From Neostapfia colusana (lineage: Eukaryota; Streptophyta; Magnoliopsida; Poales; Poaceae): a stretch of DNA of 64,000 nucleotides. The position numbers and the translations under genes were made by a program. Numbering within the stretch: the stretch's first letter is position 1; each line of letters starts with the position of its first letter. The notes under the pieces are model-generated. The model worked only from the letters and a program-made list of their open reading frames with translations, searched no databases and was not told the DNA's origin. The stretch spans positions 44,527,227-44,591,226 of the forward strand of contig JASWHV010000016.1 of the NCBI GenBank assembly GCA_030760725.1. Reading direction: 5' to 3'. This document shows positions 11,966 through 23,685 of the stretch, in pieces.

Positions 11966-12862
11966 CGGTGATGAACTGGGGAGAATGAAGCCTTTGCTTA
12001 ACAAATCATTCAGCTGCTCCATCAGCTCCGCGAGTTCCTTCAGTGCCATTTTATACAGCCTCCGAGAGATGGGCATGGTTCTCGGTGCTAGTTCAATTTT
12101 GAATTCCACTTCATGTTCGGGCGGCATGCCTGGTAAATCCTCGGGAAACATGTCCGGATATTCCCGGACCACTGGAATGTACTCTAGTTTCTTAGCTTCA
12201 ACGGTGTGGACAGCAGTAACTTCCGGTGCAACATTTCTCAGAATCAACGTGTGTTGCCCGTGCTTCTTTGAATTCAGCTTCACCGTTCGTGAACTAATAT
12301 CAAAGATAGCTTGGTGATGTGTCAACCAAACCATTCCCAAGATGATGTCAATCCGCAAGCCTTCCAGGATGATAAGGGTAGTAGAATATATCCACCCATC
12401 CAAACATATAGGCGCTCGAGCAACAATTCTGCCCGCTGTCCTACTACCTCCCTGTGAATTAATATGATACGATGCGTCCAAGGTGGTTGATGGTACATGG
12501 TGATTAACCACATAATCTTTGCTGATAAAATCATGTGTGGCACCCGAGTCGAAAAACATAAACATGGGCTGATCACGTAGGCTGAACATCCCTGCAAACA
12601 AGGGTTCTCGCACGGGAACATCTTCAACTGCCATATAGTTTGCGTTCCCCACTTTCAGTGCTGTCCTCTTTGGCTGACCATGGAATTTCTTTGCAGCTTG
12701 TGATGATATGTTACTGCTGCTCGGCTTGGTCACAGGAAACTCCTGAGGAATATGCTCTACATCGCTACGAGTACCGTACGATGCAAGCTCAGGATCGTCA
12801 TAATATGGAGGTGGTTGATATTCTTGTGCACCTTGTTGAAGTGGGGGTGCACAACTACTCAT
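11963..12862 (-). pseudogene. Element A protease and start of RT
   Basis: The 299-residue frame carries a retroviral-type aspartic protease with the active-site motif FDSGATHDFIS (catalytic Asp about residue 105) and an ILGMVWL-type second motif near residue 178. A linker follows, with PDMFPEDLPGMPP and the RT entry motif ISRRLYKMA (about residues 262-272). The protease matures Gag and Pol. No CCHC zinc knuckle is visible upstream, although element B keeps one. The frame is lost near 11960 before the RT palm. The start shown is simply the first ATG of the open stretch; the natural protein would be part of a polyprotein. Confidence 0.88.
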
Positions 12863-12967
12863 TTGCTACTGTTGCAGCAGTAACTGAACATCCATGGGTG
12901 AATATGGACAGTATTGGATCTGAGGTGGTCCATCAAAGGACTGAATTTCCACCCCGGATGGTAAGCA

Positions 12968-13748
12968 TTATATCACCGGTTGTTCTTGATGATAATCACA
13001 TGTACTTGCCAGTGATAGTTTTCTCTTCCTCTTACTTTCCTTATGCTCGAGTTCAACTATTTCTTGAATCATAGCGGCATTAACTATCTCGCTATAATTC
13101 TCTTTATTGCATTGTGCCACTTTCGTCCGAAGCTCCACATTGAGGCCCCAGAAGAAGTAATGACACTTCATCATCTCCTTATGTACATAAGCGTATGCAT
13201 ATTGTACTAAACGGTTAAATTCCGTAAAGTACTCCATAACACACATGCCTCCTTGTTTGATTTCATAGAACTCTTCAACTCTGGTTTTGACAATGCCCTC
13301 ACAGATATGACATGCACGGAAAGCATCACGTAACATCGTCCATGTAACATGATGGCCTTCAGTGATCTTAGCAAAATATTCAGACCACCAAGCCCCAGCG
13401 GATCCATGATGTTGCTGAGCGGAAAATAAAGCCTTCTCATATTCATCACAGTGGAGCATTCCCAATTTAGATTCAATCACCCGAAGCCAATGTCTGCCTC
13501 CAAGCCTTCTTTAGCTTCAGAGAATACCGGTGGTTGTCTTTCTAGAAAATCCAAATAAGTGTTCAGTGTGGGGTTTGCTGTGAGGTCTCCTGTCGGATGC
13601 CTTGCTGCACCAACAACTCAACAGACTCAGCCATTCTTCCCAACACCTCAGCCAGTACGGTTGATGATGGTGGTGATAGTCTCTGCGACGAATCATTTCC
13701 ATCACAGCTAGAACCACCAACCTCATACCTGGAATGAGTATGATCCAT
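12968..13748 (-). pseudogene. Element A gag, frameshifted
   Basis: Gag forms the virus-like particle. The N-terminal frame (13563-13748) has an EVLGRMAESVELLVQQ segment that parallels the gag start of element B. The core (12968-13480) has AGAWWSEYF, FRACHI, VMEYFTEFNRLVQYA and a YFFWGLN motif of the retrotrans_gag family. The two parts are in different frames and separated by stops around 13480-13560. The ATG at 13746-13748 is preceded by TTGCAG and one base, like a splice acceptor. No nucleocapsid zinc knuckle is seen after the core, suggesting loss of that piece. Confidence 0.82.
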
Positions 13749-15526
13749 ACTGCAAGAGCGAGCAATTTATGGTTAATATCCAAGATGTACTCAACTTAAA
13801 CTCAACATTATTAACCGCAAAAGCATCACATCAACAGTGCAGCATACATGAAAGAAACAAGATTTTTGACAAATCCGAAATATAACTAACATTGCTCAAG
13901 TTTGTCAAACACTTAAACCAACAACAAGGACTGATGGAAGATACTAATGACTATGTCATGGAACTTAGAGAAGTATAAAAATCTTCATGTCCACAACAAG
14001 TCCTAAGTTACATGGGCAATGAGCAATGCTCTGTTCAGAATGACCATTTGGCCTTAATCCCAGAATTTGATTATTAAAACGGCAGTTTCATGTCTCAAGT
14101 TGAATATCAAAGTTATATATAACTTCAATATGTTTCTAACGAGTATTTATTTACCTTCATATCAATTCTGGAACAGGAGTTATGATATTTCAAAGTTGAC
14201 AGAAATCTAGAACAATTTTGACAGCACCTCTTCTGAAAGTGTCTGTTTTGTCCGCAAGATTTCTTAAAGTTCTACCCCAAATCTGTAGAAACTTTGAACT
14301 ACAAAATCGTAGAACATATCACAAAATTTCCAACGGTGTCTTACATGACCCTTAGAAATTTTTCTACAAGAAGTTATGGTCGAAATACAGAAAATTCCAG
14401 AGAGCATTTTTGGTCTGCCCTGTTATTGGACAGTTAACACTCATCTGAGATTTTCATCCATTTGGAGGGAGATTCTGTTCTGGAGTTCTAAATAAAAGGT
14501 GTATAAGACTTCAAAAACTTTCCGTAAATGTATCATTAACCTCCATTGGTTCAACCAATCAAAAGTTGTGCCCTGTTCAAATTCAGCAAAAATTCTACCG
14601 TAAAAGGGGAGGTTGTTACTAAAGGTTTGAGATGGAACTATACTCCCAATTGACTCGTAGTTCAATATAGGAGTTCATTAACCCCTAATGGAATCCAAGA
14701 CTCCAAAATTTCTCTTTTCTTTGAAAACTTTCTTTTTCATCAGTTAAGAACATATTACGGTACTACAATTCCTCACCAAATCAAAATCCTAACCGGTGTT
14801 ATACCGGCATATACGTCTCTAGTGGTGGCACTAAAATGATCACTCACACACGTGTTCTAAACTGAATGTTCTACTCGTGGTTAAGGTACCTTCAGAAAAA
14901 CAATCAATAGTGATGCACCCAAAGGTTTTCTATTTAAGGCAGGTCCATATCATAGTAAAAACATACGCCCCGTATCATTGCCATACGGGCCGTCCTTGAG
15001 TCAAGCCACGTCTCAAGGTACATCATCAGGTTATTGACCACCCGACGGGGGCGCCACACCTTTGCAATAAAGCACACCGGTGGAACAGCGCTTTTGTATG
15101 CCTCATAGGACATGAAGAGTCCTAGAGAACACACTTCGTGTTACAAACCACATGATGAGGTCTCCTCCTCTTGCCCCTGGGTTTGCGCACTGGAGGCTAG
15201 TGCATTTCATATGTCTCAAAGACATGAAGAGTCTTAGAAAACATATTCACTTCCGTCCATTGCTGAACAGGACATCCCACACTACTTTCCTCATATGGGG
15301 GAGCTAACCGAAATTGATCCGCTTTCGGTGGCGTTCCTTACTATTCTTACCCCTGCGTAGGTGCCTCGTTATAGAATTCAAATACTGAACATTAACACAC
15401 TGTTAGCTTGACACCTTAAGTAACTATGCCACTAATAGTCCTTATGTGGACATACTATACGTTCCTCACTCGTACACTTCTAAGTTTTTGAAAATACACT
15501 CTTTCCATGCATGCTATTCCCAATGT
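13749..15526 (-). repeat. Untranslated leader of element A
   Basis: An AT-rich 1.8 kb leader between the primer site and gag. Its distal part (14750-15520) is colinear with the leader of element E at 1680-2310. Unlike elements B and D it contains no trace of the accessory ORF upstream of gag. No gene is supported. Confidence 0.75.
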
Positions 15527-15539
15527 GGCTCTGATACCA
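15527..15539 (-). other. Primer binding site of element A (tRNA-iMet)
   Basis: The minus strand reads TGGTATCAGAGCC, starting four bases from the 5' LTR boundary at 15544. Confidence 0.92.
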
Positions 15540-15898
15540 CGCTTGTGGGGAACCTCTTCCGGGATCCACACTCTAGGATACACATTGGGTGGTGCCGTGC
15601 GATGTGGCACCCAACAGCATACACGAAAAGAACCATAAATGTTCAAAGTCCTTTATTTATCAACATAGGGTCATTTACAAAATAATGTACCACGAGGGTA
15701 CACACAGCGGAATATACATAACTCATACTCTCGGTCCTAACTATGCAAAAGAGAAGACGTCCAGCCCGCGGACGCTTCTTACTAGCTTCCACAAAGATGA
15801 GTGCAGCGGCAGGGTTTCCGGTGAGTCTCTGATGGCTCACCGAACAACCATCTTCATAGCAAATTTTATGAACCTTCAAAACACTAATAATGCAACCG

Positions 15899-15914
15899 TG
15901 AGCATGATGGCTCA
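15899..15914. other. TGAGC-N6-GCTCA inverted repeat in LTR
   Basis: Perfect arms; identical to the copy at 5850-5865 in the partner LTR. Confidence 0.6.
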
Positions 15915-17940
15915 GCAAGAATTAACTGACACTCCTAAACATGAAACTCTACATGCAGGGATTAATAATATAGGAAAAGTATGATGCAATAAAGACACGC
16001 CTACATGTTAATCCTTACTTTCAGTTTAATAGCAGAAGATTATTATGCCTTAGGCAGCCCTCACATTGGAAGTCAACAATCAAACAAGAAACGCTTTCCT
16101 CTAATGTGGTGATGCCCAAAGTGGAATATGAAATTAGTGAGCTCTACAACTATAGCATACATGGTTGGCAACACAATGAATTTAAGAACTTCACAACTGC
16201 AATGATTCATCTCACTTCATCTGGAAGTACTTACTACATCACAACTCAGTGAACAAGTGGTACTCATATAACCACGAGGGACGGTGATTCGAATCAGGAC
16301 ACACCCGGAACATACGACACATACACCCGCCTTGAAACAACAACCTTTCACCCGTCACTCCAATGCCGAACCAGTTCTACCGACCCATCCGAAGGGCCAC
16401 TACCCGGAACACATCAAAGTTGCTCCACTAGCAGGTTTACACCTCTGAAACCAACCCCCAAATGACGGCCGTATTAGTTTCAACACGAGAGTACCAGAGT
16501 TACATAGGTTTCCTGGACCCCATAATTCTAGTATGCATCTGGTACTGTTCAAACTTGCTCAGCAGGGCGGCTTACGCATCAGTCCTTAACCGACACAAAC
16601 AGAGCTACAGAAACACAGGCCCAACATCCTGCTGCTCCTACTCTCTGTCCGGTCTCATTTTCCATTCCAGTTATTCCATTATCTAGAATCAAACCCCGCT
16701 GAACCAAAATCCTAACCTCATGAGTAGCTTCCAACTACCCGACTTGTACCGGATCCTATACAACTTAAGCCCAGCAGAAAACTACATGAAGGTAACCTGT
16801 TCTACCCTTTAACTCCAAGGGTTTTTGGTTCATGCATTTGGAGAATCAATCACCTTGACCTAATGCACAATACATACTAGACCAATAAAAGTAATACAAA
16901 GTAAAATATAACTAAAAAGCTGTTAAATGCAAACCGGGGCTTGCCTTATGTTGCTGCAGGTTTATTTCTACTTAAAGTCAGTAGCTTGTCAACGGTTAAA
17001 GCCTCAACTTTCAGCTCCGAGTAGAGTTCCTCGTCGAACTCCTTCATCGTGTTTCCTATCGATATGAATATGCACAGTTTTAATACGAGTAAATGAATTA
17101 TAAAACAAATGTGTTTGATGAACTAAGATTGGTTTAGACCAACTATAAAGTGAGAGATGAGCTCTGTTATGGATAGAAACAGAGAAGAACTTTAGGTGGG
17201 CAGTGGATGTTTGTGGGAGTAAAATTCAAAGAGTTATATCGAATGGACATAAGAAAGGTAGTGGAAAGAACCAGCATAAAACTGGAGAATATGATCTCAA
17301 CTTGCTCTGAATTTTTACAGTGGTCCATAGATCATACAGAGGTATGGCTTGCAAAATTTCAGACAAAGTTGATGTAAGATGTGGCCTAAAGAATTTTCTT
17401 AGCTATTTGACTTCTCTTAATTCCTATGGCACATATATTGTCTTTTCATGCTCCAAATTTTGTTTTTCAGAAACTTCGAGTCTCATGAGTCCATAGGACT
17501 TGGTTTCACCATTTTTGGAGCTTCCTACACAGAGATATGGATTTTCCAAACTTGGGTAAAAGTCTGAAAATGTCTCTGTTCATTTTTCCCATTTTTCTGA
17601 GACATAAAAGATTGAAACTACATTTGGACAAACAAATGAAGTCCAATGCCTCTGAAAATTTTAGTGGTGTTCAAGAATTTTTGGAAGAACGTTGTGCCCA
17701 AATTTGGGAATTTTCCAATAAACAGAACTCCGGTAATAATTCCTACAATATTTTCCTTCTATGAATTAATGAGCCAAATCCATGGATTTTCATAAACATT
17801 GGGCTGCACCCCTGGACATCACTCTTTGAGAGGAATCCAACAAAATTTATTTGACAATTTTTGGACATTCCTACACAAAGTTATGGCTCTCCAAAGTTTG
17901 AACTTAGTTGGGGAAAATCTGGAAATGTTTAAACCCGACA

Positions 17941-17951
17941 GTGGGTCCCAC
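17941..17951. promoter_or_regulatory. TCP-type palindrome GTGGGTCCCAC in LTR
   Basis: Perfect match to GTGGGNCCCAC, 6 bp from GTTTAAAC at 17927-17934. Confidence 0.5.
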
Positions 17952-19221
17952 TCACCATACTCATCTTCAACATCGCGCCAGACAGGGCCAGTGGCGGCTC
18001 CTCAGGTGTGGGTCACCGGAAGGCCCTTCCCGGCCATCTCCGGGCCCCATACTGTCCGAATGGGGGTTTTTGAGGGATGGGAAACCTGATGGTGGGGTCA
18101 AATCAGGCCGGTGGTGACTGGAATGGCGCCCCCCACGGCAGCAGCGGCGGCCATGACTCCGGCGACCTCTATCTCACACAAAAACGGCTCAAACAACTCC
18201 TACAGCACCGTGGTGGAATCCTAAGCCTCGTCATGCGCTCAAATCATCTCAAAAATGGCTGCAAGCAAGAGTTCATCGGCGACCTAGGGCCAAAACCGGC
18301 GGCTGCTCGAAATTCTCGAAGAGTAGCGCCAAATCTTGATGATTTTTTATTGTTTTTTATCCTAGAGGAGCGTGGGGAAGTCTAGAACATGTTTATAGCA
18401 TGGCACAAGCTTTGGTTGAATGATTACTACGAATTTTGAAAGTTTGTGTGGCTCTATTCTAGGCATACCGAAGCAAAGAACAGGGAAATTCCTCACCGGC
18501 GATGCATGAGGGTTCTCCTTTTCGTGTAGAACGTAAGGCACAATAAAGCTCGTGTCGCCCGGGCACCGGTGAACAGAGAAAGTCGGGTGTGGGACTTTCT
18601 TCGGCTGTGCGAGGGCTGAACTGTGAAGAGCAAGGTCGATGTTTCACGTGGTCAGTATCATGAGGTTGCTTCATGACGTTTCCCCCGGTGTTCTCAGCCA
18701 CAGAGCACGAGGTGCAACGGCCGAAGTTGGTTGGCGCCGAGTTGCAGGAGGTGGCGCTCGCTGAATACCCGACTGAGTCGGTTTGCAATTTGTGAGACTG
18801 ACCGGTGGGTTCCAAAGCCACAACTCTTCCTCTCTATGTGCTTTAGGATTACCACACAGATTTTATCCAAAAATTCCCAAAATTGGAGGGTAGACCAAAA
18901 GGAATATGAGAAACACAATGGTGCACTCAAATTTAAATTTTGGTGAAGTTGGAATTTAAAACTGAGATTTAAATTCAAATTCAAATTTTCTCCCGTTTTA
19001 ATTCCAACAATTAATAAATCCTTTTACATTTGGACTGAACATTTGCAGGGCTATTGGATGTATGGTGAACCGAGTTGTGGAGCTAAATCTCCCGGTTTGG
19101 AAATTTTTGCAAGTTCACATTAGCATTTGTAGCTCACACCTTTGTATTCAAAAGTTTAAAGTCCCTCTCATTTTCTCGGTGTGATTTGCAGCTCAACTTG
19201 CTAGAATCTTGAGATTTCAAA

Positions 19222-19908
19222 CCGTGGCACTCTGTCCACCGTGGCCTGACTTCGATTTCCGCCGTTTGCACCTCGGTCTTGGCGGCGATCGTCGTATTGT
19301 GATCAACCGAAGCGACGAAGTTTCCGATTAGCGATGGGAGTAGTTAAAGCACGTGTTCGTGCTCACTTTTGCTGTGTATCACTCGAGCAAAGGTGGAGCA
19401 GCACCGGTGTGCGATTGAGCAAAGCAGAGGCAACACCGGCGGCTCGATTTCGCGCGTGGGAGCATAACAGAGAGGGAGAGCACGAGCTGGGAGAGAGAGC
19501 AACTTCGTTTGTGCAGCATACGTGGGAGATAGGAGTGAAGCAACTAAGCTGGGAGCAGGAGGTGGCGCCGATCAATTGTCGGGAACAGTCTCGGCCGGCT
19601 GCTGGCGCGCTCTTGTGCAAAGGACCAAAATTTAGCACTTTTCACTGAGTGGTTTATTCAGAACAATTCCTTAAGCAATTAAGCCACAAGTAATTAATTC
19701 TGAAGTAATTCCTATGTCCATGCCAAACTTAGTGAACTACAATTTCAATTATAGTTCACAGAGAATGCATGAATTTTTCTAGGAAATTTGGAGCTAAGAA
19801 TTGCCCAGAACTGAATTTTCCAACTCTGGGCCTTTTCTGAAAAGTTTCTGTATTCATCTGGAACACAGCACATTGAAATCTGAATTCTCCCACACAAATC
19901 AACTCTAA
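19222..19908 (-). repeat. LTR of element E, second segment, with internal junction
   Basis: Continues element E's LTR after element A. 19222-19620 is the GC-rich island and matches the sequence after 50394. At about 19621 the sequence jumps back and repeats the AT-rich part already seen at 4357-4540 (shared start ACCAAAATTTAGCAC). It is then cut by element B at 19908. The two open frames across the island have no known domain. Confidence 0.7.
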
Positions 19909-21605
19909 TATAAGGGCCTAAGTTTTTGCAGACATTCAAAGTGTTCATCACACCACACACACCTCATTTGAGGAAGACTTATGAACACATTTGAAGATCA
20001 AGTAAACACCATCAACATGGTCACTAGAGGATAAACTCACAAAATGCAAAAGTGGTACTTCCAACATGAATCATATAGGGGATGAGCATATGAAAAACTT
20101 CTACATCTTGCTAGGGATGCTCATGCCAAATTTCACCCAAATCCAAAACCATTTAAGATATTTTTGGGTATAATTAAAAAGAGGCTAGTTTGAATTAAAT
20201 TCAATTTCAAACTCTTTGCATCCCATTATTTCAAAAGTGGGATTTATATTCAGACTCAGCACATTTTTGAGAGCTCACACACAAATTTTCACTCCATTTG
20301 GAGTTGATCTTGACATGAGTCAGTTTAAGCAAATGTAAATGCAATTTGAATTTCAAACTGCATATGTGCTATGAATATAGTCAAACACTTCAAAATTTGA
20401 ATTCTACCAATTTCAAATGGGCATTTGGTGGATAATTCAAATTGCAAAGGGTATTAGGGGCACTACTGTTTAGAGCAGTAGGAAAAATAAATTTCAGAGG
20501 TTAAAACTAGAGGTGGGCCCCTCTTGTCAGCCTCACAAGTGAGCAAACCGACTGAAACACTCAGGGCTCGGTTCTTGCACACGCTCATGTCGACGCCACG
20601 GCACTGCTCGCCACTGCCACCTCCTGATCGGCGATTGCAGCTTCCAACCGACATTCCCAGCGCGTTATTATCAAGTCCCGGGCGTCACAGGGCCATTTCG
20701 CCAGTGTCCCGAAGCCTCCTCGCGCTGAAAACCCGAAGAGAGCCGCCACACACCTGAAACCACCACATCGCCATCGACCGGCCAAACCTGTCCCTTCCAC
20801 CACGAGCTTAGGCCATAAAAGGCACCGCCGACCTTCGCTCGATGTGCTAAAGCCCTCAGCTGCTCTTGATGAGCTCCCCTCGAGCGTTCCCGAGCCAATT
20901 TTCCACTGCCCTGTCCACCCCGAAGCGCCTCCAACTTGACACCGTCAACCCGGGCAGCTCCAAGCTTCTCCAGGGCAGCCATCTGGTCTCTGAGGTTAGC
21001 ATCGAGGTCTAGTAGCTTCCCCCACACTCCCTAGCTCTTTCTTAGCACCGGCTAGCCGGAATTTTAGGTTTTACGAGGATAGCCGGATATAACCGAAGCC
21101 CACAATAACTCAAAATTCATATCGCATGGTTAATCATGCCCAAAGCTGGTCTAGCTAGAGCAAATAGGGTCTCTCACGACTACCCTGACCAAAAACCACG
21201 AAGAGACATGCATACAACGGGCTGAGCAACGCAGACTCGCCGCCACCGGCCGAAATGGCTCGGGTCGCCGTTGAGCTTATAGCTCCGGTCATTTTCCGCG
21301 CGATTTGAGTGCACCAACAGCTTCCTCGAGCTCCAGTGGTGCTTTACGGCTGCTTTGGGCATCGAGATAGGCATGGGAAACGTTGGTCATCATCAGCGCC
21401 GCACCACCGATCGCCGCCGTCGATGCCAACCGGTTTTCCGGCGATGGCATGCTGCACAACCTTGTCCGGCCGCTAGGGCTTGGTCTGAGGAGCATGTAGC
21501 GAAAGACCACAGGAAATGGTCCACCATAGCCGGAGAACAGACCACGCCACGACCTCCGTTCGTCGCGCGTTCAGGCGCCGGTGGGAGGTTAAAGAAGGCA
21601 CTAGC

Positions 21606-21616
21606 GTGGGACCCAC
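21606..21616. promoter_or_regulatory. TCP-type palindrome GTGGGACCCAC in LTR
   Basis: A perfect GTGGGNCCCAC match at the end of the GC island in element B's 5' LTR. The partner LTR has a copy lacking the first G at 46622-46631. Confidence 0.5.
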
Positions 21617-23556
21617 GTGCAATGTTTTAAACATTTCTCTGATTTTCAGATTTAGTTCAACATCAAACCCATATAACTTTGGCTAGGAAATTCCAAATCA
21701 AGTAAACCAAATTTTGTTGGATTCAGCTCTCTGAGTACTTTCCAACAAAGCAAGTTGCACTTCATGAAAACCTTTATTTCTCCAGAATTAATTCTTCAAA
21801 ATTTAATTTGTTTAGAATTTTAACTGGAGAACCCTTTTGTGGAAAATTCTGAAATTTGGCTAGGATGTTCAACAAAATATCTTTGAGCCACCATAAATAT
21901 TTCAGATCCATTTGAGCATATTGGTCCACCTAATGGTGTGATTAATAAAACTGTTGCAGCGAAAATGGAAAATGTCCAGAAACATTTTCAGATTTCCTCT
22001 GAAATTGTTTATCTCATATCTTTGGCTAGAAATCTCCAACTCCATTAGAACCCTCTGAAAATCTAGTTTTCAGAAAGTCATGGCTTACTCCATGAAAACC
22101 TCTAGAACACCCGATGAGCTCCAATTAAGTCCAAATACACATTTATTTGCGGTGGGCTTAAATGAGCTTTTCTACAAATGAAATTTGGCCAAGTCTCTAT
22201 GTAGGTTGTATCCAAACCACAGTAAAAATTTCAGAGTCATTGGGCCTGTCTAGCAGTACCTATGGTCTTAATAAGATTAACTCCAAACACATGCATTTAA
22301 ATTGATACATACATGTATTTGTTTCATGTAGTCGCTAAGGTTGAGGTGGAGCCCAAAGTCTTAGACTTCATAACTCCTGAGGAACAGCTAGACTATGACC
22401 AACAGCAGCAAGTCAAGCCCCGGTTTGCATTAAGCTTTTATAAACTTTATTGTTTTGAGAACATACATTGAGTATCCACCTTACTTATGCATTAGAGTCT
22501 TGATTGAAAACCCAAATACATAGCGAAGAAAACAAGGGATTTTGGGCTTAGGTTTTTAAACCTAGATTAGCTATTGCAATTCTAAGATAGTGTAGGATTC
22601 GGTACAAGTCGAGTAGTTGGAACTGCTCACGAGAATAGGCTAGAGGCACACCACTCGGTTAGAGATAGCAAATGAAACACATGGCAAGAAAGATGAGACC
22701 GAGCGGAGAGTAAGGGCAGCAGGACTTTGGGGCCTGGGTGCCATAGCTCTGTTTGTGTCGATTTAGGACCAAGCCGTGTGGGCCTGTTGAACAAGCTAGA
22801 ACAGTACCGAAGACCTACCGGATATATGGGAACCGGGAAATCGATGTAATTCGGGTAGCTGGGTGTTGAGGCATTGCTTGTCGTCTAGAGTGTACGTTGA
22901 GAGCTTGAGGTGTAAATCGGCTGGCGGCACTGCGGATGCGCACACAGAGACCACTTGCTCGGGACGATAGGACCGGTTCAACATTTGGCTGACGGATGAA
23001 AGGTGGTTGCGTACGACGTCCGTGATGGTTGTTGTAGGCAACATCAAGTACTGGCGTACGTGTCGGGTTATTCGGGTAACTCTGCAGGCGTAAATGAATT
23101 ATAATCACCGTTCCTCGCGGTCAGTGAGTACCACTTGTTCACTGTACCATGACGTAGAAAGAACAGGTTAGAGTCATATTAAAAGTTGCTGATGGAAAGC
23201 TATACCTTGGCTGTTAATCATATGTTGTAGTTTAGAGCAAATTAAAGTTCTTTTTAACCTTGTGCAAACCACATGAGAGAAATGCGTTTCTTGTTTGATT
23301 GTGTGGGGACCACCCCGTGGTTCACCCAATCCAGGATCGCATAGGGTGATGCTGTGCGATGCGGCACCCAACAGCACACACGAAAAGCATTTAAGAACAA
23401 CATACAAACTTTTATTTAATATAAAACAGCGGAAGTCTTTTACAAAACCTAATTAACAGTGGAAGTATTATACATAGATGGCCTCTCATCCTAACTATGC
23501 AAAAGTGCAGCCGTCCAGCCCGGGGACGCTACACACCAGCAGCAAGTAACCGGAGA

Positions 23557-23640
23557 TCACGGCGGCGTGCAGGGCTCCAGCTCGGCCGTGTACCCCAACG
23601 GGGACATCGCCTCATCCTCGGAACCTTCCTCATAACTCTC
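23557..23640 (-). other. Short acidic ORF inside solo LTR S, 27 residues
   Basis: Read on the minus strand right after a GCAG at about 23643-23646. It starts ESYEEGSEDEAMS and ends ELEPCTPP-stop, resembling the frames at 27528-27669 and 48776-48919 in an otherwise diverged LTR. The function is unknown. Confidence 0.4.
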
Positions 23641-23669
23641 ACCTGCACACAGCTCAAATATTGCAACCG

Positions 23670-23685
23670 TGAGCACGAAGGCTCA
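23670..23685. other. TGAGC-N6-GCTCA inverted repeat in solo LTR
   Basis: Perfect arms with a 6-base loop. Confidence 0.6.

Larger units (their letters stand above)
5511..19221 (-). mobile_element. Element A: full-length Tekay/Del-type Ty3/gypsy retrotransposon
   Basis: The minus-strand element has two LTRs (15544-19221 at its 5' end, 5511-9253 at its 3' end), a primer binding site at 15527-15539, a polypurine tract at 9254-9267 and gag-PR-RT-RNaseH-IN-chromodomain in gypsy order. The 5-bp target duplication CCGTG is present at 5506-5510 and 19222-19226. The empty target occurs at 50394-50398 in a sister copy of element E's LTR, which proves the boundaries. The coding region is broken by several stops and frameshifts, so the element is defective. 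The C-terminal chromodomain places it with chromoviruses of the Tekay/Del group. Confidence 0.93.
15544..19221 (-). repeat. 5' LTR of element A
   Basis: About 3.68 kb, partner of 5511-9253. In plus-strand view it starts TGTGGGGAAC and ends TTTCAAA where the partner has TTTCACA. It carries the TGAGC-N6-GCTCA repeat at 15899-15914, GTTTAAAC at 17927-17934, GTGGGTCCCAC at 17941-17951 and a GC island at about 17940-18800. The two LTRs differ by scattered substitutions and small indels of a few percent by eye. Confidence 0.9.

Noticed and set aside
15527..15543. tRNA-Met-like sequence next to several LTRs
   Set aside because: These are 12-18 base primer binding sites only (also at 2311, 27846, 36132, 51449, 60486); no tRNA cloverleaf surrounds them.
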